Source of the DNA: Chelydra serpentina
Lineage: Eukaryota > Chordata > Testudines > Chelydridae
Reading direction: 5' to 3'
Assembly: GCA_037349315.1 (NCBI GenBank)
Contig: JBAIAC010000042.1
Span: 3,596,001-3,660,000, forward strand
DNA length: 64,000 nt
Shown here: in pieces, positions 55,171 through 64,000 of the stretch
Numbering within the stretch: the stretch's first letter is position 1
Layout: each line of letters opens with the position of its first letter
Position numbers and translations under genes: made by a program
Notes under the pieces: model-generated
What the model was told of the DNA's origin: nothing
The model's input: only the letters and a program-made list of their open reading frames with translations
The model's database searches: none

Positions 55171-56063
55171 CTCATTCCAGCAAGAAACACCTTAGGCGCC
55201 TGAGCCACCTGACGTCAGACGCTGGGTTCCCGTCTGTGGATTGCTAAGCAGACATAGGTGCCCCTCTGCAGCCCTGATTTAGGTACCTGTCTGTGAGCGG
55301 GGCAGGGCTTAGGACACCCCTCCCTCTTGTCGCTTCTCCCATTGGCTAGCTTAGATAGCTCCACACCTAGTCAGCTGGCTTTTGTGAATCGCACTGTAAG
55401 GTGCCTGTGATGCCCATGCATTATATAGGGAGTTTAGGCCCCTAACTCAGCTTTGCAGAGTTGCAGACAATGATTTTCTAGTTGCCTACAAATTAAGCCC
55501 TGTGATGCTCAGCATTGCAACACCCAGTCATGGATTGCTCCCTGTGCAACCAGTCTCCTCCCTGCAGAGCACAGCTGAGCAATTCCTGATTGACATGGGT
55601 GTGCACAGGACAGAGACAGAGCACAGGCTGGAGAGTGACACATCCCAGCAAACCCCAAACTCTCATCCTAGGGGCACAATATTCCTTGTGGGTGCTGGGG
55701 GACACACAACCAAGTCAGAAAGCAAATCCCAGGACTGTGCCCTCAACAACTGCAGCTGGGACAGTAAAGTGGAACAAACACGAAGAATTTTGTAATGCTT
55801 TGTTTACAGTAAGTAACGGTGGTAAGTAAATGGAGCCAAGAAGGACCCTTAAGAACCACAGCATGGAAAGGAAATCCCCAGCTACTGAGAACAGTTTTCT
55901 TAATGGCACAACAACAGTACAGTCGTCCAGAAATTAATATAGGGAATTAGTGAGTTAGTGTCACTTTCAGTAACTTGTAATAAATCTCTGTCCCTCTCAT
56001 GTTCCCTTTTCTTTCATATTGTCCCTTTCTACTCATTTTTCTAACCCTCACTTCTGATCCCTG
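55171..56063. other. 3' flank of TRIM gene C, no gene seen
   Basis: About 55810-56060 matches 22240-22450 downstream of gene B, as part of the tandem unit. The rest has no exon. Confidence 0.35.
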
Positions 56064-56069
56064 TTTATT
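56064..56069 (-). terminator. Candidate polyadenylation signal of TRIM gene C
   Basis: AATAAA on the minus strand, about 860 bp past the stop codon. It is homologous in position to the signal of gene B. Confidence 0.35.
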
Positions 56070-56412
56070 TCATGCGTCTCTCCCACTCTCCTCCCCTCCC
56101 TGTCATAGATCATCCCCCATGGCTGCTCCCTTCTTCCCCCTGATTTTATCCCTTCTCCTCTTGCTGCACCCGGGCCTGTTCTGCCGTCAGGGATATTTTC
56201 CTGTCACTCTTCTCATTTCTGTTTTCCACCATTTCTCATAGACTCTCCCTTTATTCTTCTTTTATTTTAATTTACATTTTTCTTCTTGCTTCTTCTAATT
56301 CCCTCTGGTTAAACCCGCCCTGTCCCTGCCTCCCCCAGTGCTGCCAAGCTCAGGAGTTTTTAAGAAAATCATGAGACTGATCCCTTGATGATTTTTTAAA
56401 GGTTATATAATG

Positions 56413-56439
56413 TTTGTGTGTGTGTGTGTGTGTGTGTGA
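56413..56439. repeat. (GT)n microsatellite
   Basis: About 13 GT units in the 3' flank of gene C. The homologous site of gene B lacks it. Confidence 0.95.
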
Positions 56440-56927
56440 ATCTGCACCCATCTCCCCTTCCCACCCGTGTGTGACAATTCCAGGGTTACCAGCTGTCCTG
56501 TAGTTACAAGGGAAGGTGACTTGGGCCCCTGCGGCAGGAGCTCTGGCTGGGAGACCCCAGTGAGATCTAATCCACAGATCTGTACAAAACTCTCCCTGCT
56601 GCTGCTGCTTCTCCCCAACCCTCCAAACCCTGATTGATTCATGCCATGTCCCTGCCACCCCCACCTCCGCCTGTCCCCAGCCCGGCTGTTAGTTCTGCCC
56701 CCTGCCCAGACCCCACCTCTTCCCCTCAGGGCCCCTCTGCCCCTCCTGCAGCCCCAAGGGTTCTTCCCCCTCCCATCCCTGGGGAGGCAGGGAGGGGGAG
56801 GGGCTTCAACAGGTCATAGAGATGAAGAACCAGGGGCTGGGTAGACAGGAGTCCTCCAAGGTCATAGAGACTAGGGTCCATGAGGCTAGAGAGGCTGATT
56901 TCCAGTTCCCCCGCTTTGCTGTGTGTC

Positions 56928-57439
56928 TCAGGGACACAGTCGGAGCCGGACTCCCCACACCCGGAGCCAGGGTCGGATTCTCTCCCCAGGGACGGAGCCC
57001 GGCGGGAAAGTGAAGATCGGGGCCTCGTCACCAGCATCGATAAATGTCACCTGCCCCCGGTCACAGTCCAGACAAACCCGGATTCTGTGGGGGACCCGGC
57101 TCAGGGGCAGGGGGGTCACAGGGGAGCTGAGAGCCCGGAACTGACCCAGCCACCACTGCACAGCCCAGATCCCCCCCTCAGGGCTGAGGCTGATCCCTCC
57201 CTTCCTCCTCACAGACTCTCTGGCCACCCCCAGAGCCCAGAGTTCCCCATCCCCCACCTCCACCCCCCAGCAATGTCTCCCCGAGGTGAATCCCTCACAG
57301 CCCAGCACACACAGCGCAGTGTCAAATCTCTCAGGGTTGTTGGGCAGTCGCTGCCGTGTGCCTCCCCATCTCACACTTTTCCGATCCTCAGACAGGACGA
57401 GGTCGGGATGAGCCGTGTCTGGATCCAGAGTCACATTCG
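56928..57439 (-). CDS. TRIM gene C last exon (PRY-SPRY)
   Basis: 512 bp, the same length as in gene A. It reads [19 protein letters not shown], then GEGF-type SPRY core, [15 protein letters not shown] and [11 protein letters not shown] to the stop. Confidence 0.92.
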
Positions 57440-60400
57440 CTGGGGAGAGAGAATCAGAGCGTTAGGGGCAGAGCTTGGCCCTGGGGGAGGCTGGGACCAT
57501 TTCACACACTCCCCAGCAGCCCTGTTCTGGCTGGGACAGTCCTGGCCTGGATCCCAGGGAGCTGCCTCTGTCCTGGGCACCTGAGACTGAGCAGAGATGT
57601 CACTGCAGCTCCTCAGTCTGTGTAATGGGACCCACTTGATTAGTTTTTCATTTGCTTGCTGAGGATTGGGGAAACCGCCTGCACCAGGGTAAAGCAGAGG
57701 GATGTGTCAGCCCTCAGGACAGAGAGCTCTGTTCACATGCTGCTCAGGGAGAGCTTTTCTGTTTAGCAGCCTGGGCATAAACACAGCACCAATGTTCCCT
57801 CTAATTTTTGACAGGCCGTGTGTGCAAAAAATTTCTTCTGTGCAAATTTTTGTGCGTGTGGTGTCTCACCGTGTGCGTGGGGTTTAGGATCTGTGTGCAC
57901 GCGCACAGCTTAGAGGGAACAGTGCTCAGCACTAAGGTTGGTGTCAGGAGTGTTTGTGTGACTTCAGCGTGGGAGCTCCTCACTGTTCAGTGTGTTGTTT
58001 TTAGGGCTGTGTGTGTCGTGGTCAGTATAGGTTTGGCTGGTAACTTTAGCTACAATCTCATGAAGACGTTTTCTGATCATTTAAAGACAATCTTCAGCTG
58101 CAAACTCACCCAGTCTGAATGTTCCTAGGGATCCTCCTCCTTTTGTCTCTGGTGCAAATGGCAGAGTGTCTGGAGGAGGGAAGGAGAAAGGAGACGAGAT
58201 TTCAGGCTTTCATATTTAGAACAGCATCCCCACTCTCAACTCATAGAACTGTCTTTCAATTATGACAGAGAAACACACTGAGAAGCACTCAGATATTTAA
58301 TATAAAAAGGTCTGAAACCATCTCTTTCTTCTCTTTCAGACATCTCCCAGCAATGGGACCAACATCCTTGCAGCCTCACAACCATCCCAGGACAGACACT
58401 CTGTCAGTGAGATTTACTTTTCCCCTCCTCATCCCCTCCCACCCTTCACACCCCAGTTGGTTTGTCTCATTCACTTCCTGCCTTTTGTCCTAACCTAGAC
58501 CCAGAGCCTGCAAAGACTTTGGCATAAAAGTAATATTACCCACTTTGGTCCCTTTGACACTAACGGGATGTTGAAAGTTTGTGAAATCCTGGCTCTAATT
58601 GTGAGCTGTTGGGTCTGTTTACTCAGTGTCTGTACAGACGCTGCACGACGGGGCCTCGTCCTCCATAGGCAGCAATAGAAATAATAGTAAAACCATTTTA
58701 TAAATGTGGGAATTGAGGTGGGGGAAGGTTGACTTAATGGGACAAATTCACCCCTGGACTGGCAGGAGAGGGGTGACTCCGCTGTTCAGTGGCTGCAGGG
58801 GCCGGTGCAGACCTTGGCACAGGCTGAGGAATTTCTGAAGCCAGCCAGAGTTACATCCCTAGGACAATGGCCCCCGTGTGTCTTGCCCAGCGTGCAGAAT
58901 ATCAGAGGCCCAGCTTTACATGGCCCACCTCCCTCTATCCCTCATTCACCCCCCCTCTCTCTTCCACCCGCCCTCCCCACCCCCACCCCATTCCCAGCTC
59001 TCTCAGGAATACGCCGTGTGCCTGCAGCTGCTGTAGAGGAGGCACCAGAGGTTCCTGTGCTGGAGGGCTCCCTGGCCATGGGGGCGGGGCTTTCTCCTTC
59101 CCTGCAGCCCATTTGTCCATGACTAGCTGCCGTATGGGACCAGAGCCCAGTGATGGGCTGGGTCCGCCTTTGAGAAATGTGCCCCATGGCTGGTGATGGG
59201 GCAGTAGACGGGGAGGGTTCTGAGCTATAGAGAGTTCTTTGCTGCATGTCTCGCGGTTGGGCCTTGCCAAAATGCGCCGTATTCAACCGACCACCATATT
59301 TGGGGTTGGGAAGGAATTTCTCTCCCCCCCCCCCCCCCAACTCATATTGGCAGAGATCCTGGGCAGTTTTCTGCCTTCCTCTGTGGTGTGGGGCATGGGT
59401 CACTTGCAGATTTAAACTAGTGTCAGTGTTGGATTCTCTGTACAGTAACTCTTCACTTAACATTGTAGTTGTGTTCCTGAAAAATGCGAATTTAAGCGAA
59501 ATGATGTTAAACGAATCCAGTTTCCCCATAACAATTAATGTAAATGAGGGGGTTAGGTTCCAGGGAATTTTTTTTCACCAGACAAAATACTATATTATTT
59601 TCTCTCTCTCTCTCTGTCTCTCTGGAGGAGTCAGAGGGTGGGAATTTCCCAGGGAATGCCTTACTAAATGAACTAGCACTCCACTGAGCCCTCAAGGGTT
59701 AACTCTCACACTCTACAAGCCAGCAGGAAAGGAGGGAGGGCAGATAGGGAGAGATGTGTTTCAGAGATAGAGATGTGCATTTCTCCTTTAAGTATCAAGA
59801 GGGGGGTCAGAAGTACACTGCCTTGTTAATTAGATCAGCAAGCCCGGCAGCTGTAGCTTCTGCCTAAGGCAGCAGCTCCCTCCCTCGTGTGTCCCCCCCT
59901 GCTCTATGGAAGAAGGGGTAAGCAAGGTTCAGGGGGACATTAGCCCCCTCTTCTTCCCCTCCCCTCCACACAGCAAGCAGGCAGGAGTCTCGGGGAGCAG
60001 CACAAGGCAGTGGGGGAAGGGACCGATGCACTGCCATTGATAGCCTGCAAATGAGGTTAGAAGGGAGCATTTCACAACTTTAAATGAGCATGTTCCCTAA
60101 TTGATCAGCAACGTAAGAACGAAACAATGTTAACCGGGATGATTTTAAGTGAGGAGTTACTGTACCTTGAAGTCTTTAAATCATGATTTGAGGACTCCAG
60201 TAACTCAGCCAGTGGTTAGGGGTCTATTGCAGGTGTGTGTGGGTGAGGTTCTGTGGCCTGCAATGTGCAGGAGGTCAGACTGGATGATCATGATGGTTCC
60301 TTTTGGCTTTAAAGTTTATGAGTCTGAGTCTTTTCTTTCTTTAACAGTAATTGTAATGGGAAGACATATTTTTGGTAGAAATAAAGTTTTGAATTAATCA

Positions 60401-63106
60401 GTCTGAGTGTCTTGGACCCCAAGTTCATGACATTGTCACCCAACAATTAAATAGAAGCATCATATAAGTGAACCAATTGACCAGCACCATTCTCTTCCCA
60501 CTGTCTCAGAGGCTCATCCCAATTTCCATTCCTAAATCCATTTTAGGTACCTTTGAACTTCCTCAGAGTCTCCGATAGCACAATAGTTTTCTGGGAGAAA
60601 TCGCTGACTTGCTCTTCCAGTTCAGGAGAAATCTCCTCTGGCTGCTGGAACTTCCCCTTCTCACACCTGAAGAGAAACAATTTCACGTGATTGTATTTCA
60701 TTGTGTGACTCATAAATTCTGGCTAGTGAGTCGCTGCTCTAATGGGCCTGGAGTTAGAATTCCTCGACTTCTCCCAGCCTCAGAGTAGGTGCAACACAGC
60801 CCATGGCCATGAAATGTTCCCCTCAAAGGACCATTAATATTCTTCAACTCTGGCCGGGAGAGATCAGCTCTGGGGACAAAAGGGGAATTGAGTCTCCATG
60901 GCCAATTCACTCCTTGGCCTCCATGCTCTGAGGGACAGGAGGTTCCCACATGAAGTGTTGTAGAAATCTGCCCTCTAGGAACTAGACTGAGACACCAGCT
61001 CCCCGCTTCCCAGCTCATTCCACACAGGTCTCCAAACAACCCTCAGGTGGGAAACACTCTTGACCACTGCTGGCCTGGGCTGAATGGTAACCAGGGCCCC
61101 AGCAGTGACAGGCCCATATTCCATCCCCACAATCCTGAGGCAGCCAGTCCCTCGGGGAGGTGACATCTCTAGGAAACACTTCAGGTCAGTCTTTCCCACT
61201 GAATGGAGAATTCCAGCGTCTTTCTGTACAAGGGTGAGCACCCCAGGATGAAGTTGATCAGAGAGATTTGTATCCAACATGTGACCTTCCCCACACATTT
61301 TTCTGTAGAGCCCTGGGGAGATGCGGTGCTAACATCACCACCAAGCTCTTTCTCAGATTTGTGACATGTGACGGGGAGTGAGAGAGAGCCACGTACCTGC
61401 TCACGGTGCTTCTGACATCCTAGATGAGAGAGAGAGAAAAGAATCTCAGTCCCATATGACACAGACACAGGGGATCCCAGGGAAGGGATTTAGCAAATAT
61501 GGGGAAGGGAGGCCCTGCCCTGGCCACTATGGTCCAGTGCTAATCTTTCTCACTCAATCTCACCTGCAGGAATTCACTGGCTGGCTTCTGACACTTCCCC
61601 TCCAGCTCACTGATCAGCTCACTGAGACGGGAAATCTGCTCGGAGAGTTTCCTGACATTTTCATTCTGGAGCCTCACAATCTCCTCGTCCAGCTTCTCCA
61701 GCCGGGCCAGCAGGAGTCGCTCTTGTTCCTCCAGGAACTGCCGCAGTTGCTGAAATTCAGACACAATCTTCTGCCTCTCGGTTTGTGTTTGTTTCTGTAT
61801 CAAAATAGGGAAAAGGTTTGACAGGAACATGGATGGAGCCCGGGGTCCTTTTACGGAGAGCTGATTGTGCAATAGGGAGAATTTCTTTGAAAATCCTAAG
61901 ATTTCTGACAATTGACTCTACCCTGTGTGCATAGGCGCCGACTCCGGGGGTGCTCTGGGACTGGAGCACCCATGGGGGAAAATTAGCGGATGCGCAGCAC
62001 CCACCCGCAGCCAAGTTCCCCTTCTGCCCCCGTCATCCCCACTTACCAACTCCTCCCCCTCCCTCCTAGCACTTCCCACCTGCCCTGAAGTAGCTGTTTC
62101 CCGGTGTTTTGGATGCCCCAGCGGGCAGGGGAAAGAGCAGGAACGCGGCAAGGTGAGGCTGGGGCAAGGATTTGTGGGAAGGGATAGAATGGGGACAGGG
62201 TGAGGGTGGAGCAGGGGCAGGAAGAGGCTAGTTGAGCAAAAAAAAAACTGGAGGAAGACCGGAAATCGGGACAAATGGCGTCCCGACCAAGCAGTGGTTG
62301 GGACACGGGACAAACAAAGAAAAATCGGGACATCTGGTCACCCTAGCAGGGCCAGGGGCAGAGTGGGGGTTTGAGCACCCCCCCCCCCACTAGAGGTGAA
62401 GTCTGTGCCTATGCCTGTGTGTACTAGGCTGAGGACTCTCACACCTTCCCTTTTGGCCCCTGTAGCCCTCTGAAAGGGATGTTTCCATGTCTGTTATGGT
62501 CAGCATATTACGTTATTCATGGTCTCTGTGAATTCAAACCCAGAGCAGCAGGAGGCAGGACTTAGTACTACAGTGACACAGATGCCATGGAAGAAAAAAG
62601 AACAAACACGTTAACAATGCACAAAATTACCAGACACAGTGGACAGCACCTCACCGGTCTCAAGTATCAGAGGGGTAGCCGTGTTAGTCTGGATCTGCAG
62701 AAGCGACAAAGGGTCCTGTGGCACCTTATAGACTAACAGAGGTATTGAAGCATAAGCTTTCGTGGGTCAATACCCACTTCTTCGGATGCAAGCAGTGTCC
62801 TCACCGGTGACATTCAGTTCACAAGGGCTAGACATTAACTCATCAACTTAAATGGAAGCTTAGGGCTTGTCCACACACGAATCTAACCCAGCAATCCATG
62901 ATCATGGAGAAACACACACAAGCCTATGTTCACCAAGGCCACACAGCAGTCTGCCTCCAAACAGACGTCCCACTGTCAGTCCCTGCCAATTAATAACAAC
63001 GGGCACCTACCAGATAGTCCCGGCTTTTCCCCTCTCCAGTCACTTTCAATCCCAGCAGTTTATTTCTCTCTTTCCTCAGAGTTTTCAAATGGGCCTGGAT
63101 TTTTTC
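56928..63106 (-). CDS. TRIM gene C: coiled-coil and PRY-SPRY exons; RING exon outside the window
   Basis: Six coding exons, read in minus-strand order: 63106-63011, 61794-61564, 61419-61397, 60666-60551, 58169-58110, 57439-56928. All introns are GT-AG in the same phases as genes A and B, giving 1038 bp (345 residues plus stop). The exons encode the coiled coil ([10 protein letters not shown] and following, then the 77-codon exon), the linker and a full PRY-SPRY with intact hallmarks. The RING/B-box exon is expected 4-6 kb upstream, beyond position 64000. By analogy the product is a RING ubiquitin ligase that binds its target with SPRY. Introns carry a Tigger-like element, a hAT-type element and a SINE, each absent from the paralogues. 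No stop or frameshift is seen. Confidence 0.87.
57790..57924. mobile_element. hAT-type MITE in the last intron of TRIM gene C
   Basis: TGTTCCCTCTAA on the left pairs with TTAGAGGGAACA on the right. Flanks CACAGCAC and CTCAGCAC match at 7 of 8 positions, as a slightly decayed 8-bp duplication. Gene B has the site without the insert. Confidence 0.7.
59140..59442 (+). mobile_element. CR1 3' relic in intron 5 of TRIM gene C, left part
   Basis: It is collinear with 8730-9070 of gene A, interrupted by the next element, and resumes at 60163 to end at about 60325. Confidence 0.65.
59443..60162. mobile_element. Tigger/mariner-like non-autonomous transposon
   Basis: Its ends are CAGTAACTCTTCACTTAA and the complement of CAGTAACTCCTCACTTAA, with TA duplications at 59441-59442 and 60163-60164. 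Gene A has the empty site CTCTGTAACTTGAAGTC. It is 720 bp with a TC-rich run near 59598 and no transposase. Confidence 0.9.
61930..62413. mobile_element. Non-autonomous hAT-type element, CATAGGCGCCGAC family
   Basis: Its ends are CATAGGCGCC and the complement of CATAGGCAC. The 8-bp target duplication CCTGTGTG lies at 61922-61929 and 62414-62421. The paralogous intron of gene B (43340) is empty. It contains the right part of a TAGGGTGACCAG element at about 62225-62345. Confidence 0.85.
62659..62798 (+). mobile_element. CryI-like tRNA-derived SINE, complete
   Basis: It begins just before TATCAGAGGGGTAGCCG (A-box region), includes GTCTGGATCTGC, and ends with the AGCATAAGCTTTCGTGGG, then CCCACTTCTTCGGATGCA tail. 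The 10-bp target duplication CCTCACCGGT lies at 62649-62658 and 62799-62808. Gene B lacks it at 43580. The family is characteristic of cryptodire turtles. Confidence 0.85.
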
Positions 63107-64000
63107 CTGAAGAACCATAAAGGATTTGAGAGGTTTCATTTAGATGGTTGAGAGCGGTGTGGAGCTGGGTGTTTTTCCACCCAAACCCCAAGATGATTGT
63201 TGGTGAATTGCTTTGCGACATCAGGACCACCAAGGAGATGAAACTTAATTAATGCAGATTGGGAGTGTGTCATATTCTGACTTGTTACCAATTCAGGTTC
63301 AGGTATTTTAGTAATTAAAGAGAGATCTCAATTGTAACCAAGCTTTATTAGTATTTATGAATTGATTAGTGGTCTAGCACATAACAGGGCACTGGAGTCA
63401 CATGGGGGTCAATCAATAAACCTGGGTTTGAGAAGGTTTAACGAACAAAATGACACAAATCCCAGAAGCCACCAGGTCCCTGGATGTGGCTTTGTCCGGT
63501 GAAAAAGAGACAGGAGGAAACTGAGGATGCAGGAGGACACCCGTGAGGGTGGGGGCAGGAGTGGGGGGGGGTGGCACTTCGATGCAGAATGATGCAGGTG
63601 GGAGCACACTGACAAAGGCGGTGGTGGGGCCCACGCAGGCCGACTGATACAGTTGGGGGTGGGCCCATGCAGGCAGGCGTGGGGATGTCCTATGTTCTGG
63701 GGATGCCTCAATGGCCACCTTAATTAAACAGGCTGATTTGAGTTAAGAACAGTTGGGGTTTGCCCCAGTGCTGCCCTAACCCCTTTCTGTGGCAATGCCC
63801 CCTGGGCAGGTACCACACGGTCCCATTCCCTCATAAAGATCCTGGAAGCAGTGCATTCTGGGAGATTTCAAAAGGCTGCCTGATGGGACTAACGGAACCA
63901 CTCTGGCTGGTCCTTGCCCACGTACACCCTAGAACAGGTCAGACGGGTTAGTTTTGTTACAATCCAGTGTAATCCCCGTGGTATTTGGCATGGACCTGAG
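63107..64000. other. Intron 1 of TRIM gene C, to the window edge
   Basis: It is collinear with intron 1 of gene B (43910-45500), except that the CR1 at 44280 is absent. There is no exon. The RING exon is not reached. Confidence 0.6.

Noticed and set aside
56880..57584. Plus-strand ORF of 234 codons
   Set aside because: Antisense shadow of the SPRY exon of TRIM gene C.

Overview
The window is vertebrate nuclear DNA, most likely from a turtle (probably a cryptodire). The evidence is split genes with GT-AG introns, abundant CR1 LINEs, and CryI-like tRNA-derived SINEs of the cryptodire type. There are also several hAT and TA-target miniature transposons, MIR-like relics and LTR elements. No operons, ribosome binding sites or CRISPR arrays are present.

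The real gene content is a head-to-tail array of class IV TRIM genes (RING, B-box 2, coiled coil, PRY-SPRY), all on the minus strand. TRIM gene A (5448-15433) is complete: seven coding exons of 417, 96, 231, 23, 116, 60 and 512 bp join in frame to a 484-residue protein. TRIM gene B (23302-49303) is complete with the same plan (414, 96, 231, 23, 116, 60 and 518 bp; 485 residues). It is stretched by about 10.3 kb of nested retroelements in its third intron. TRIM gene C (56928-63106) has coding exons 2-7; its RING exon lies beyond the right edge. A decayed fourth copy (about 16840-20092) sits between A and B and keeps only broken coiled-coil and 23-bp exons plus intron sequence. The protein family resembles TRIM27 (RFP) and TRIM39, which in tetrapods lie in or near the MHC. 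That location is inference here.

Layout: 1-4700, 3' flank of gene A with a hAT element, CR1 and LTR pieces; 4848-15433, gene A, whose intron 1 holds a 1.4-kb hAT-type element with a minisatellite; 15434-16840, its 5' flank; 16840-20300, TRIM pseudogene; 20300-23300, duplicated flank; 23302-49303, gene B, with a degenerate DUF4371/ZMYM-like hAT transposon in intron 5, a full-length but dead CR1 (32250-42571) in intron 3, and an LTR retrotransposon inserted in that CR1 (33924-39106, two 1136-bp LTRs with no difference seen, 5-bp target duplication); 49304-56060, flank with a duplicated block and an older LTR; 56064-64000, gene C.

The paralogous introns act as natural empty sites: an insertion in one gene can be read against the uninterrupted copy in another. 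This supports the boundaries and target-site duplications of several elements. I found no clearly new biological system. The most unusual items are the young gag-protease-only LTR element with a 907-codon ORF, the nested retroelement intron, and the divergence of one SPRY loop among the paralogues.
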